NCBI RefSeq assembly: GCF_022601675.1
Contig: NZ_JAKVIL010000008.1
Location: forward strand, 1 to 64,000
Reading direction: 5' to 3'
Source of the DNA: Ancylobacter gelatini
Lineage (GTDB): Bacteria; Pseudomonadota; Alphaproteobacteria; Rhizobiales; Xanthobacteraceae
DNA: 64,000 nucleotides
The number at the start of each line of letters is the position of its first letter. Position 1 is the stretch's first letter. Shown here piece by piece: positions 54,004 to 63,391 of this stretch. Below the pieces are notes generated by a model. It worked only from the letters and a program-made list of their open reading frames with translations, made no database searches and was not told the DNA's origin. A program made the position numbers and the translations under genes.

Positions 54004-54582
54004 TTGACCCTGCTCGACATCATCCTCATCGCCGTCATGGTGATTTCCGGCCTGCTGGCCATGGTGCGCGGGCTGGTGCGCGAGGTCTTCGCCATCGCCT
54101 CGTGGGTGATCGCGGCGGTGGTCACGCTCTATTCCTACCCGCATGTACTGCCCTATGCGAAGCAGTACATCAGCAACGACACCTTCGCGATGGCCGCCTC
54201 GGTCGGCGGCGTGTTCCTGATCACGCTTCTGGTGGTGTCGATCATCACCGTGCGCATCTCGGACCTCATCCTCGACAGCCGCATCGGTGCTCTCGACCGC
54301 ACGCTGGGATTCCTGTTCGGTCTCGCCCGCGGATTCCTTATAATGGTTGTGGCGTTCCTGTTCTTCAACTGGCTGGTCCAGAATGAGCAGGGACAGCCGG
54401 AGTGGATTCGCGACGCGCGTTCCAAGGTGGTCTTGCAAAGTGCGGGTGACTGGCTCATCTCCGTGCTGCCGGAAGATCCCGAGAGCCTGATACGCGACAT
54501 TCGCAGCCCGAAGGATGCCGAACCGATCGAGCCGCCGCCGGAACCGTTCAACCCGGGTACGTCGACGCCTCCGGCGCCGTGA
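54004..54582 (+). CDS. cvpA: CvpA family membrane protein
   Basis: A 192-aa inner-membrane protein with four hydrophobic helices: TLLDIILIAVMVISGLLAM, EVFAIASWVIAAVVTLY, GGVFLITLLVVSIITV and GRTLGF-like DRTLGFLFGLARGFLIMVVAFLFF. CvpA was named for colicin V production and is linked to purF in many genomes, as here (110-base gap). The last 25 residues are proline-rich. The start is the TTG at 54004 with GGTGGG upstream; no ATG in frame gives the family N-terminus. Confidence 0.9.
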   Translation: MTLLDIILIAVMVISGLLAMVRGLVREVFAIASWVIAAVVTLYSYPHVLPYAKQYISNDTFAMAASVGGVFLITLLVVSIITVRISDLILDSRIGALDRTLGFLFGLARGFLIMVVAFLFFNWLVQNEQGQPEWIRDARSKVVLQSAGDWLISVLPEDPESLIRDIRSPKDAEPIEPPPEPFNPGTSTPPAP

Positions 54583-54586
54583 TGTG

Positions 54587-54631
54587 CGAACGCCCGCTGG
54601 GATTCATTGGTCCCGGCGGTTGCTTCGTTCG
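54587..54631 (+). terminator. extended hairpin between cvpA and purF
   Basis: An inner 9-bp stem CCGCTGGGA / TCCCGGCGG (one G-U pair, 8-base loop) and an outer stem CGAACG / CGTTCG, starting 4 bases after the cvpA stop. Its 3' side is moderately T-rich. It may terminate cvpA or attenuate purF. Confidence 0.45.
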
Positions 54632-54692
54632 ATGTTCAGCCTGTGAAGCGGACGTGGCCCTCATGGCCGCGTGAGAGCGGAGCGAAGGTCTC

Positions 54693-56192
54693 ATGACCGA
54701 GATAGCCGTCGACGACCTGTTCAAATCGAGCCCTGCCATCGAGGACAGCTTCGATGAATACGGGGATACGCTCCGCGAGGAGTGCGGCGTGTTCGGCATT
54801 TACGGACACCCGGATGCGGCGGCGATCACCGCGCTCGGCCTGCACGCGCTCCAGCATCGTGGACAGGAAGCGGCCGGCATAACCACTTATGACGGCCAGC
54901 GTTTTCACTCCGAGCGCCGTCTCGGCCTCGTCTCCGACGCCTTCTCCGACGGCGAGGCGATCAAGCGGCTGCCGGGCGCCATCGCGGTCGGCCATGTGCG
55001 CTATTCCACCACCGGCGCCACCATTCTGCGCAACGTCCAGCCGCTGTTCGCCGAGCTCGACGGCGGCGGTTTCGCCATCGCCCATAACGGCAACCTCACC
55101 AACGGCCTGACGCTGCGCCGGCAGATCATCCGCGACGGCGCCATCTGCCAGTCGACCTCCGACACCGAGGTGATGCTGCACCTCGTCGCCCGCTCCAAGC
55201 GCGCCCGCTTCACCGAGCGCTTCATCGACGCGCTGCGCGCCATCGAGGGCGCCTATGCCTTTGTCGGCCTCACCAACAAGAAGCTGGTGGGCGCGCGCGA
55301 CCCGCTCGGCATCCGCCCGCTGGTGCTTGGCGAACTCGACGGCCACCCGATCCTGACCTCCGAGACCTGCGCTCTCGACATAATCGGTGCGCGCTACGTG
55401 CGGGACGTGGAGCCCGGCGAAGTGATCGTTTTCTCCTCCGACAAGGTGGAGACGCTGCGTCCCTTCGGCTCCGTGCCCCCGCGCCCCTGCATCTTCGAGT
55501 ACATCTATTTCGCCCGGCCGGATTCGGTCGTGGGCGGCCGCTCGGTCTATCAGGTCCGCAAGAATATGGGCTTCCAGCTCGCCGCCGAGGCGCCGGCCGA
55601 TGCCGACGTCGTGGTGCCGGTGCCGGATTCCGGCGTGCCCGCCGCCATCGGCTATGCCCAGGCTGCCGGCATTCCCTATGAGCTCGGCATCATCCGCAAC
55701 CATTATGTCGGCCGCACCTTCATCCAGCCCACCCAGGCGGTGCGCGATCAGGGCGTGCGCATGAAGCATTCGGCCAACCGCTCGGTGATCGAGGGCAAGC
55801 GCATCGTGCTGATCGACGACAGCCTGGTGCGCGGCACGACCTCCGTCAAAATCGTGCGCATGATGCGCGAGGCCGGCGCGCGCGAGGTGCATTTCCGCAT
55901 CTCCTCCCCGCCGATCACGCATCCCGACTATTATGGAATCGATACGCCGGACCGCGACAAGCTGCTGGCCGCGACCCATGACCTCGAAGGCATGCGCCGC
56001 TATATCGGCGCCGACAGCCTCGCCTTCCTGTCCATCGACGGCATCTACAAGGCGATGGGCTATGAGGGCCGCGATCCGGTCCGCCCGCAGTTCACCGACC
56101 ATTGCTTCACCGGCGAATACCCGACGCCGCTGACCGACCGACTGGGCGAAGTCTCGCCTCGCCAGCTCTCGCTGCTGGCCGAGGCGAGCTGA
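54693..56192 (+). CDS. purF: amidophosphoribosyltransferase
   Basis: Committed step of purine synthesis (PRPP plus glutamine to phosphoribosylamine). The 499-aa protein has a 30-residue propeptide before the nucleophile in REECGVFGIYGH, an Ntn glutaminase domain (HALQHRGQEAAGI, HNGNLTNG) and a phosphoribosyltransferase domain with the PRPP loop VLIDDSLVRGTTSVKIV. Cys at the processing site and in other positions (FRISSPPITHPDYYGID lacks the iron-sulphur type cysteines seen in Bacillus). Feeds purM and purN at 14 kb. Confidence 0.97.
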   Translation: MTEIAVDDLFKSSPAIEDSFDEYGDTLREECGVFGIYGHPDAAAITALGLHALQHRGQEAAGITTYDGQRFHSERRLGLVSDAFSDGEAIKRLPGAIAVGHVRYSTTGATILRNVQPLFAELDGGGFAIAHNGNLTNGLTLRRQIIRDGAICQSTSDTEVMLHLVARSKRARFTERFIDALRAIEGAYAFVGLTNKKLVGARDPLGIRPLVLGELDGHPILTSETCALDIIGARYVRDVEPGEVIVFSSDKVETLRPFGSVPPRPCIFEYIYFARPDSVVGGRSVYQVRKNMGFQLAAEAPADADVVVPVPDSGVPAAIGYAQAAGIPYELGIIRNHYVGRTFIQPTQAVRDQGVRMKHSANRSVIEGKRIVLIDDSLVRGTTSVKIVRMMREAGAREVHFRISSPPITHPDYYGIDTPDRDKLLAATHDLEGMRRYIGADSLAFLSIDGIYKAMGYEGRDPVRPQFTDHCFTGEYPTPLTDRLGEVSPRQLSLLAEAS

Positions 56193-56199
56193 ACGACGG

Positions 56200-56622
56200 A
56201 TGGTCGAGCTCAACCAGTGGCATCGTGGCCGGCTGATCGACCACATCCAGCTCGTGGTCGCCGATTTCGAGGCGTGCAAGCGCTTCTACGCGGCGATCCT
56301 CGATGTGCTGGGCGTGCCGCTGGTGGAGGGCGAGGGCTACTTCTTCGCCGATGAGCTGTTCGTCACGCCCGGCACCCCGCTCACCGGCCGCGCGCATCTC
56401 GCCTTCCAGGCCGCCGACGAAAGCATGGTGCAGCGCTTTCATGCGGCGGCGCTGGTCGCCGGCGGGCGCGACAATGGCGCGCCGGAGCTTCGCGACTATC
56501 ATCCCGGCTATTACGCCGCCTTCGTGCTCGACCCCGAAGGCAATAACATCGAAGCCGTGTATCACGGCCCGGCGCGACGCTCCGCGCCGTCCGTGGTGCT
56601 GACGGACGATTCCCAGGCTTGA
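56200..56622 (+). CDS. VOC family (glyoxalase/dioxygenase-like) protein
   Basis: A 140-aa single-domain vicinal-oxygen-chelate protein with LIDHIQLVVADFEACKRFYAAIL and the second half AAFVLDPEGNNIEAVYHG, where the metal-binding His and Glu of the fold are visible. Substrate unknown. It begins 8 bases after purF and is followed after 11 bases by the SDR gene, so all three may be cotranscribed. Confidence 0.9.
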   Translation: MVELNQWHRGRLIDHIQLVVADFEACKRFYAAILDVLGVPLVEGEGYFFADELFVTPGTPLTGRAHLAFQAADESMVQRFHAAALVAGGRDNGAPELRDYHPGYYAAFVLDPEGNNIEAVYHGPARRSAPSVVLTDDSQA

Positions 56623-56632
56623 GGAACCCGCC

Positions 56633-57388
56633 ATGACCGACACGCCCGCGCGCCCGCTTTCCGGGCGCTACGCCCTCGTCACCGGCGCCACGCGCGGCAT
56701 CGGCCAGGCGACCGCCCTCGCCCTCGCGGAAGCCGGTGCGCATGTCATCGCCACCGGCCGCACCGCCGGCGCGCTGGAAGAGCTGGACGACGCCATCCAG
56801 AAGGCGGGCTCCACCGCCACGCTGGTGCCGCTCGACATCAAGGATGGCCCGGGCATCGACCGGCTGGGCGGCGCGCTCTATGAGCGCTTCGGCCGGCTCG
56901 ACGTGTTCGTCGGCAATGCCGGCGTGCTCGGCCCGATGACGCCGCTCTCGCAGGTAGAGCCCAAGGAATGGGACGACGCGATCGCGGTGAACCTCACCGC
57001 CAACTGGCGTCTCATTCGTTCGCTGGACCCGTTGCTGCGGCTCTCCACCGCTGGCCGCGCGGTTCTGGTGTCGTCCGGCGCGGCGTCCAAGGCGCGGGCC
57101 TATTGGGGCGTCTACGCCACCAGCAAGGCCGGTCTGGAAGTGCTTGGCCGCACCTGGGCGGCCGAGACCATGAACCTGTCGAACCTGCGCGTGAACCTGT
57201 TGAACCCCGGCCCGGTGCGCACCCGCATGCGCGCCAAGGCGTTCCCCGGCGAGGACCCGGAGACGCTGCCGGCCCCGGAAGACGTGGCGCAGGCTATTCT
57301 CGCGCTGTGCCTGCCCTCCTTCGAGGACACCGGCCGGCTCTACGATTTCCCCTCGCGCAAGCTGCTCAGCTTCCAGCCGCCGGCGTGA
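56633..57388 (+). CDS. SDR family NAD(P)-dependent oxidoreductase
   Basis: A 251-aa short-chain dehydrogenase: TGATRGIGQATAL cofactor motif, VGNAGVLGPM (variant of NNAG), catalytic Ser in VLVSSGAASKARAYWG and Tyr-Lys in YATSKAGLEVLG. The C-terminus ends RKLLSFQPPA. The substrate is unknown. ATG follows a GGAACC site. It is convergent with the EamA gene 7 bases away. Confidence 0.92.
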   Translation: MTDTPARPLSGRYALVTGATRGIGQATALALAEAGAHVIATGRTAGALEELDDAIQKAGSTATLVPLDIKDGPGIDRLGGALYERFGRLDVFVGNAGVLGPMTPLSQVEPKEWDDAIAVNLTANWRLIRSLDPLLRLSTAGRAVLVSSGAASKARAYWGVYATSKAGLEVLGRTWAAETMNLSNLRVNLLNPGPVRTRMRAKAFPGEDPETLPAPEDVAQAILALCLPSFEDTGRLYDFPSRKLLSFQPPA

Positions 57389-57395
57389 GCCGCCT

Positions 57396-58343
57396 TTACC
57401 GGGGGGCAATCTCGCCGATGGCGATCGTCTCGATCGCCGCCGGGCGCCTCGTAAAGCTCAGAATGGCGAGGATCACGCCGGAGAGCTGCATCGCTATGCC
57501 GACCGCCTCCGGCGTCGTCGGCAGCCTCTGCTCGAAGATCAGCCCGTAAAGCAGGCCAAAGCCGGTCTCTGCGACGATCAGCAGGGCGGTGAGCACCATC
57601 GGCAGGCGGTTCGAGGCCACCATCCAGCACAGCGTGGCGAACCAGCAGCCCAGGAAGGATGTTACCAGCACCCAGGCGGTGAAGCGCTGCATGTCGGCAT
57701 CGCTCGCCACCTCGGGATTCGGCAGGCCCAGCAGCGGAACCAGCATCAGGGCGCCGGCGGCCGCGCCCAGCCCCTGCAACCCGGTCCAGCCGAGCACGTC
57801 GGGCGCGTCGGGCGCGCGCAGGATCTGCGAATTGCCCAGCCCGTAGACCACCCAGATGCCCACCGCGCTCAGCGCGGCGAGAATGCCGAGCCAGGTGCGG
57901 TCGTCGAGGGAGGACTGCGCCGGTTGCGGCATGCCGGCATGGGCGGTGAGGATGCCGCCCAGCACCAGCGCGAACGGCAGGAGCAGGGCCCGCCACGAGA
58001 CCGCCTTCTCGCGCAGATTGGCGATCAGCGACAGCACCACGGGCGAGGTGCCGATGATGAGCAGCGGCAGCACCGCGCCGGCGAACTGCACGGCATAGGC
58101 TGCCGAAAGGAAATAGCCGACATTGCCGAAGCCCCCGAGCAGGAAGCCGAGCACCAGCTGCCGGCGCGACATGACCGGCCGAAATCGCGGCAGGATCATC
58201 AGCACGGCGGAGGTGAGGCCGAACAGCACGTAGCGCGCCAGCGTGAGATCCCAGGCCGAGAACGGCGCCACGGCGCGCGGCGAAACAAAGGCGAGCCCCC
58301 ACAGCGCGCCCGTGGTGAGGCCGGCGAGGATGCCGATCAGCAT
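57396..58343 (-). CDS. EamA family DMT-superfamily transporter
   Basis: A 315-aa inner-membrane protein with ten hydrophobic helices in two EamA repeats (GILAGLTTGALWGLAF to the middle, GLGNSQILRAPDAPDVLGWTG and VVLSLIANLREKAVSWRALL between). Typical of metabolite exporters; substrate unknown. ATG 58343 gives the common MLIGILAGLTTG start. The 3' end nearly touches the SDR gene, with no terminator visible between them. Confidence 0.92.
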   Translation of the reverse strand: MLIGILAGLTTGALWGLAFVSPRAVAPFSAWDLTLARYVLFGLTSAVLMILPRFRPVMSRRQLVLGFLLGGFGNVGYFLSAAYAVQFAGAVLPLLIIGTSPVVLSLIANLREKAVSWRALLLPFALVLGGILTAHAGMPQPAQSSLDDRTWLGILAALSAVGIWVVYGLGNSQILRAPDAPDVLGWTGLQGLGAAAGALMLVPLLGLPNPEVASDADMQRFTAWVLVTSFLGCWFATLCWMVASNRLPMVLTALLIVAETGFGLLYGLIFEQRLPTTPEAVGIAMQLSGVILAILSFTRRPAAIETIAIGEIAPR

Positions 58344-58404
58344 GCGTGAATTCCGAATAAGGTCCGGCGCGGAAACGGGCGCGCGGAAGGAGCGGCCTCC
58401 TTAT

Positions 58405-58462
58405 AGAGCGTTTTCGAGCGAAGTGGATACCGGTTCGCGTGGAGAAAACGCGCCAAAACAAA
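58405..58462. repeat. dispersed palindromic intergenic repeat of Rhizobiales type
   Basis: Outer arms GCGTTTTC (58408-58415) and GAAAACGC (58444-58451) and inner GCGAA / TTCGC arms flank GTGGATACCGG. The core agrees from memory with a repeat found in many intergenic regions of Bradyrhizobium, Rhizobium and Xanthobacteraceae genomes. It lies in the 235-base gap between der and the EamA gene. Confidence 0.7.
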
Positions 58463-58578
58463 CGATTAGCAGCCGGCGCCGCCGCGCGAAACCGGCGCCT
58501 CGCGCATTTCCCTCGCGCGAAGGGCAGTGCGCCTCGTGCGAACATGCTCCAAAGGAAAGACCGCCGGAAAGCCCCGGC

Positions 58579-59928
58579 TCAGTCCTTCTCGGCGTAGGGA
58601 TTGTCCTTCTCGCGCAGCGTCAGCCGTATCGGCACGCCCGGCAGGTCGAAGGTGGTGCGCAGGCTGTTGACCAGATAGCGGGTATAGCTTTCGGGTAGCG
58701 CGTCGGCGCGCGAGCAGAACAGCACGAAGCTCGGCGGGCGCGCCTTGGGCTGGGTGATGTAGCGCAGCTTGATGCGGCGGCCGGACACAGCCGGCGGCGG
58801 ATGCTGGTCCGTGGTCTCGCCGAGCCAGCGGTTGAGCGGGTTGGTGGCGACGCGGCGGTTCCACACCTCATGCGCGGACTGAATGGCGCGCACCAGCCTG
58901 TCCAGCCCCTCGCCGGTCAGCGCCGACAGCAGCACGACCGGCATGCCCTTGAGCTGCGGCAGCCAGTGATCGGCCTCCTCGCGCATGCGCTTGGCAAGGC
59001 CCGGCTGGTCCTTCACCAGGTCGGACTTCGACAGCACGATCACCACGGCCCGCCCCTCGCGCTCGGCGAGGTCGGCAATGCGCAGGTCCTGCTCCTCGAA
59101 CGGATGGGTGGCATCGATCAGCACGACCACCACCTCGGCGAAGCGCGCGGCACGCAGGCCGTCGGCAACGGAGAGCTTCTCCAGCTTGTCGTCGATGCGC
59201 GCGCGCTTGCGCATGCCGGCGGTGTCGAACACCCGCAGTTGCACCCCGTGGCGCTCGATATCGACCGAGATGGAATCGCGGGTGATACCGGCTTCCGGGC
59301 CGGTCAGCAGCCGGTCCTCGCCGAGCAGCGAGTTGATCAGGGTCGACTTGCCGGCATTGGGGCGGCCGAGCACGGCGACGCGGATTCGCCGCGGGCCGTC
59401 GCCTTCCTCGTGCTCGTCGTCTTCGTCGCCTTCATCGGGCAGGCACAGCATCAGCGCGCGCAGCAGTTCGCCCATGCCCTCGCCGTGCTCGGCGGAAATC
59501 TCCACCGGATCGCCGAGGCCGAGCGAATAGGATTCGAAGCTGCCGGCAGCCGCCTCACGGCTCTCGCTCTTGTTCGCCACCAGAATCGTGTGCTTACCCG
59601 AGCGTCGGGCGAGATCAGCGAAGGAGCGATCGGACGGCGTGATGCCCGCGCGGGCGTCGATCATGAACAGAAGGATATCGGCGTCGGCGATCGCGGTCTC
59701 GGTCTGCGCGCGCATGCGGCCTTCGAGGCTTTCGGCCTTCGCTTCCTCAAGCCCGGCCGTGTCCATGATCCGGAACGACAGGTGTCCCAGGCGAGCATCG
59801 CCTTCGCGGCGGTCGCGGGTGACGCCGGGCCGGTCGTCGACCAGCGCGAGACGCTTGCCGACAAGCCGGTTGAACAGCGTCGACTTGCCGACATTCGGAC
59901 GGCCGACGATGGCAACGGTCATGGTCAT
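58579..59928 (-). CDS. der: ribosome biogenesis GTPase Der
   Basis: Essential tandem GTPase that matures the 50S subunit. The 449-aa product has two G domains: [17 protein letters not shown] with DTAGLEEA and NKSE, and [17 protein letters not shown] with [19 protein letters not shown] and LSKSDL, then the KH-like C-domain ([20 protein letters not shown]). The start [12 protein letters not shown] allows ATG 59928 or 59922. It lies 39 bases downstream of the lipoprotein gene on the same strand. Confidence 0.97.
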   Translation of the reverse strand: MTMTVAIVGRPNVGKSTLFNRLVGKRLALVDDRPGVTRDRREGDARLGHLSFRIMDTAGLEEAKAESLEGRMRAQTETAIADADILLFMIDARAGITPSDRSFADLARRSGKHTILVANKSESREAAAGSFESYSLGLGDPVEISAEHGEGMGELLRALMLCLPDEGDEDDEHEEGDGPRRIRVAVLGRPNAGKSTLINSLLGEDRLLTGPEAGITRDSISVDIERHGVQLRVFDTAGMRKRARIDDKLEKLSVADGLRAARFAEVVVVLIDATHPFEEQDLRIADLAEREGRAVVIVLSKSDLVKDQPGLAKRMREEADHWLPQLKGMPVVLLSALTGEGLDRLVRAIQSAHEVWNRRVATNPLNRWLGETTDQHPPPAVSGRRIKLRYITQPKARPPSFVLFCSRADALPESYTRYLVNSLRTTFDLPGVPIRLTLREKDNPYAEKD

Positions 59929-59967
59929 GATGGTCAGGTGCCTCCCAGCACCGCGCGGCGGCGCTGG

Positions 59968-60240
59968 CTACTGCGCCGCGCCCTGCCCTGCAGCCGGCGC
60001 CGGCGGCGTGGGTTCGGGCTCGTAATAGGTGGAATTGGCCGGCTGCGGCGGCGCGGCGCCGTAATCGATGCCGGGAACGCCTTCGGGAAAGACCGGGCTA
60101 CGGGCGCCCGGCAGCTTCTTTTCCTTCTCGCCGAAGGGGTTCATCTTGTCCAGCGTCTCGCAGCCGGCGGTTGCGAAGGCCAGCGAGATTGCGGCGGCGG
60201 CGAGGACCGCCCGGGTGAGACGCGGCATCCGTGTCGGCAT
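59968..60240 (-). CDS. short lipoprotein of unknown function (90 aa)
   Basis: A signal sequence with lipobox FATAGC (Cys about residue 27) is followed by ETLDKMNPFGEKEKKLPGAR, the segment SPVFPEGVPGIDYG and a proline-rich tail. The section NPFGxKExxLPGxR resembles the beginning of some alphaproteobacterial BamB lipoproteins, but the beta-propeller is absent. Small lipoproteins of this kind next to der recur in Rhizobiales. It lies 11 bases after the TPR protein and is part of the same operon as der. Confidence 0.8.
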   Translation of the reverse strand: MPTRMPRLTRAVLAAAAISLAFATAGCETLDKMNPFGEKEKKLPGARSPVFPEGVPGIDYGAAPPQPANSTYYEPEPTPPAPAAGQGAAQ

Positions 60241-60251
60241 GCTGGGCTCTC

Positions 60252-61025
60252 CTACTGTACGGCGGGGGCGGCGGGAGCGGGCACGGCTTCGCCCGGAGCG
60301 GGCACCTCGGGCGCAGCCGTCGCGGGGACGGCGACCTCCGGCGTGAGGGGCGCGGGAGCGGCCACATCGGCGGCCATCGGCGCGCCGCCGGCGGCAAGGG
60401 TGCGCATCAGCTCGGCGCGGCGCCGCAGGCCCGGCGGGCTCTCGGGATCGCCGAGGATGGCGGTGAAGGTCGCGCTGGCAGCCTCGGTGTCACCGGCCTT
60501 GTACTGGGCCAGGCCGAGGATCTCGCGCGCGGAATGGCGGAACGCCCCATCCGGCGTGTCGAGCGGCTTGACCCGACCCTCGATCTCCGAGAGCGGGGCT
60601 GTGTCGACCAGCAGCAGCGCAGCGCGGATGGTCGCGACGTCGCGCATCAGGCCGGGCACGCTGCCGTCGCCGGAAATCGCGTCATAATCGGCGATCGCGG
60701 CGGTGCGATCGGTACGGGCGAGGTCGGTGGCGGCGCGGAATCGGGCGAGCAGGCGATAGCCCGACGTGCCGTCCTTCTCCAGCGCGGCGAAGGCGGCTTC
60801 CGCCTCGGCATTCTTGCCCTGCTCGGCGAGCTGCATGGCGGCTTCGAAGCGCGCACCCGACGCCTGATCTTCCCTGAGCTTCCACCATTCATAGCCCCGC
60901 CAGCCGGCGACGGCGACGACGATGAGCACGGCGAGGCCGATGATGTAGAGGCCGTAGCGGCTCCAGATCCGGCTGAAGCGTTCGCGACGCAGGTCCTCGT
61001 CGATCTCGTGGAAGATGTCAGCCAT
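60252..61025 (-). CDS. tetratricopeptide-repeat membrane protein (YfgM-like)
   Basis: A 257-aa protein with a short cytoplasmic N-terminus (ADIFHEIDEDLRRERFSRIWSRYG), one membrane helix (about 25-46, LYIIGLAVLIVVAVAGWRGYEW) and a periplasmic TPR-like helical domain (about 55-205). The last 50 residues are Ala/Pro-rich. YfgM-type proteins associate with the Sec translocon and periplasmic chaperones, and the gene is commonly upstream of bamB and der; here the short lipoprotein occupies the bamB place. Confidence 0.88.
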   Translation of the reverse strand: MADIFHEIDEDLRRERFSRIWSRYGLYIIGLAVLIVVAVAGWRGYEWWKLREDQASGARFEAAMQLAEQGKNAEAEAAFAALEKDGTSGYRLLARFRAATDLARTDRTAAIADYDAISGDGSVPGLMRDVATIRAALLLVDTAPLSEIEGRVKPLDTPDGAFRHSAREILGLAQYKAGDTEAASATFTAILGDPESPPGLRRRAELMRTLAAGGAPMAADVAAPAPLTPEVAVPATAAPEVPAPGEAVPAPAAPAVQ

Positions 61026-61187
61026 GTCGCGGTCCGTCGTGGCAAAGGATCGAAGAGCGCCGGCAGGCGCCCAATCGGAAGGGCGGAAAACATGAAGAGG
61101 CGGAAGGCAGAAGGCCTGCCGCCATTCAGGGCCGCGTAAACTAGCGATGCGGCCTCAACAAGGCAATCGACGGCGCGGGGCGCCGCG

Positions 61188-62027
61188 TCAGCCCTTCTTC
61201 GGGGCGTAGACATGCTCCGGGCCGGGGAAGCTGCGCGCGCGCACCTCGCTGGCATAGGCCTCGACGGCGGCGCCGATGGCCGGGCCGATATCGGCGAACT
61301 TCTTGACGAAGCGCGGCACGCGGTCGGAAAGGCCCAGCATGTCCTCCAGCACCAGGATCTGGCCGTCACAGGCCGAGGAGCCGCCAATGCCGATGGTCGG
61401 CGGGGCCACCTCACGGGTGATCTGGGCGGCGAGCGGCTCGCTCATCGCCTCCAGCACGATGGAGAACGCGCCGGCATCGGCGATGGAGCGGGCATCGTCG
61501 AGAATCATTGCCGCGCCGGCCTCGTCGCGGCCCAGCGCCTTGAACGAACCGAGCGTGTTGATCGCCTGCGGGGTGAGGCCGACATGGCCCATCACCGGCA
61601 CGCCGCGATCGGCGAGGAAGCGCACGGTTTCGGCCATGCGGCGTCCGCCTTCGAGCTTCACCGCGCCGGCGCCGGTCTCCTTGAGCACGCGCGAGGCGGT
61701 GGCGAAGGCCTGTTGCGGCGAGCCCTCATAGGAGCCGAACGGCAGGTCCACCACCACCAGCGCCTTCGCGGAGCCGCGCATCACCGCCTGCCCCTGCAGG
61801 ATCATCATCTCGACCGTCACCGGCACGGTGGTTTCCATGCCGTGCATCACCATGCCGAGCGAATCACCGACCAGCATGAAGTCGACATGCGGGTCGACGA
61901 GGCGGGCGGTGTGGGCGTGGTAGGCGGTCAGCGAGACGATGGGCTCACCGCCCTTGCGGGCGCGGATGTCGGGAGCGGTGAGGCGGCGGGCGGCGGCGGG
62001 CTTGCCGGGCGCGGACTGTACGGACAT
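61188..62027 (-). CDS. panB: 3-methyl-2-oxobutanoate hydroxymethyltransferase
   Basis: First step of pantothenate synthesis: transfers a hydroxymethyl group from 5,10-methylene-THF to ketoisovalerate. The 279-aa product has [39 protein letters not shown] segments with metal-binding Asp, [16 protein letters not shown] and [12 protein letters not shown]. The open frame extends through the NnrU region, but ATG 62027 (MSVQSAPGK) is the gene start. The 162 bases downstream (61026-61187) contain a GGCCGC / GCGGCC inverted repeat but no sure terminator. Confidence 0.96.
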   Translation of the reverse strand: MSVQSAPGKPAAARRLTAPDIRARKGGEPIVSLTAYHAHTARLVDPHVDFMLVGDSLGMVMHGMETTVPVTVEMMILQGQAVMRGSAKALVVVDLPFGSYEGSPQQAFATASRVLKETGAGAVKLEGGRRMAETVRFLADRGVPVMGHVGLTPQAINTLGSFKALGRDEAGAAMILDDARSIADAGAFSIVLEAMSEPLAAQITREVAPPTIGIGGSSACDGQILVLEDMLGLSDRVPRFVKKFADIGPAIGAAVEAYASEVRARSFPGPEHVYAPKKG

Positions 62028-62062
62028 GGCGTCGAGTGTTCCTCGGTTCTTTTGTAGCCGGC

Positions 62063-62635
62063 TCAGCCCGGCATGACAGGCACTCCCACCACATAGGGGT
62101 GGAACCAGAAGGCGAGCGCGGCATAAAGCACGACACCGCCGACCACCGCAACGAGATCGCCGCCCCAGCCCTTGGGCGCGACGGGAAGCGGGGCGCCGCG
62201 GCGCTTGGCCTGAATGCGCATATAGACCGCCCAGCCGAGGATGACGAGGCTGAGCACGATGGTCGGCAGGTCGCCATTGGCGAGAAGATGCGCCAGCGCC
62301 CAGGTCTTGATCGCCACCAGGAACGGGAATTTCAGCCACGCCTTGATGTGGCTCGGCACCAGTGCCGCCACCGCCGCGATCGAGGCGACGAGCATCAGCA
62401 GCAAGGTGAAATGGCGCAGGCCTGTCGGCGGGTCCCACAGCGGCGCCGGGCCGGACGCGCGCCACATGCCGAATCCGTAGGCGATCATCAGCACACCGGC
62501 CACCGCCAGAATGCCGTGGATCGCACGATAGGGAACGATGCCGAACTTTTCGACGGCGACGGCGCGCAGGTCGCGGCGGGCGGAGAAGACGTGCACGGCG
62601 ACGAACAGAACGAGGCCGGCCAGCATCAGGATCAT
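62063..62635 (-). CDS. NnrU family membrane protein
   Basis: A 190-aa protein with five to six hydrophobic helices: [57 protein letters not shown]. The core [19 protein letters not shown] is typical of NnrU, first found beside denitrification genes but widespread without them (also related to 15-cis-zeta-carotene isomerase). No nitrogen-oxide genes are in the window. ATG 62635 follows GGAG; a GTG at 62647 is also in frame. It precedes panB by 35 bases. Confidence 0.9.
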   Translation of the reverse strand: MILMLAGLVLFVAVHVFSARRDLRAVAVEKFGIVPYRAIHGILAVAGVLMIAYGFGMWRASGPAPLWDPPTGLRHFTLLLMLVASIAAVAALVPSHIKAWLKFPFLVAIKTWALAHLLANGDLPTIVLSLVILGWAVYMRIQAKRRGAPLPVAPKGWGGDLVAVVGGVVLYAALAFWFHPYVVGVPVMPG

Positions 62636-62876
62636 GGTGCGCTCCACGGGATCGAATTCGCCGCGACACTAGAGAGTTTCCAGAGCGCGCGCCATGGCGC
62701 ACGGCCGCGACGTTCGGCTCATGGAAACCGCGCGCTGCGCCGGCCGGGAGCCGGCATCCCGTTCACATCTCGGGGAAATAGCCGCCTCGCCTTAACCTTG
62801 AGGCGAGCGAAGTCTCCCACGATCGCCATGGCTGTGTCACATTGCGCATGGGGGTACGACCATACGGGGGGCGCCG

Positions 62877-63305
62877 ATGACACGCATCGCCGCGGCTATT
62901 GCCTGCCTATGCCTGCTGCTCGCCACTCCGGCGGGCGCGAAGGCGTCGGACGTGGTGGCTTATGTCGACATCTCGACCCAGCGCATGGACGTGTGGGTCA
63001 ACGGCGCCCGGCACCATAGCTGGCCGGTCTCCACCGGCCGCCGCGGCCATGGCACGCCGACGGGCACCTACCGCCCGCAGCGCCTGCACAAACGGTACTT
63101 CTCGCGGAAATACTACAATTCGCCGATGCCCTATTCGATCTTCTTCCATGGCGGCTACGCGATACACGGCACCAACGACCTGAACCGGCTCGGGCGCCCG
63201 GCTTCCCATGGCTGCATCCGGCTGCACCCCGGAAATGCGGCGCGCCTGTTCTCGCTGGTCGGCGCCGCCGGCAAGGGCAATACCCGGATCGTCATCACGC
63301 GATAG
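62877..63305 (+). CDS. L,D-transpeptidase (YkuD family)
   Basis: A 142-aa periplasmic enzyme with signal peptide (MTRIAAAIACLCLLLATPAGA) and a YkuD domain: VDISTQRMDVWVNG, GTPTGTYRP, IHGTNDLNRLGRPASHGCIRLHPGNA, with the catalytic His-x-Gly and Cys visible. It forms 3-3 cross-links or attaches proteins to peptidoglycan. A 241-base upstream region has an imperfect inverted repeat (CGCCTC / GAGGCG around 62791-62813). Confidence 0.94.
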   Translation: MTRIAAAIACLCLLLATPAGAKASDVVAYVDISTQRMDVWVNGARHHSWPVSTGRRGHGTPTGTYRPQRLHKRYFSRKYYNSPMPYSIFFHGGYAIHGTNDLNRLGRPASHGCIRLHPGNAARLFSLVGAAGKGNTRIVITR

Positions 63306-63391
63306 CGGGCGTATGCGGGGAAACGGCATCGGTGTTATTGTGCCGCACGCCGTCAGGCCTGACGGATGGCAGAAACAGCCGCCGAGGCGTC

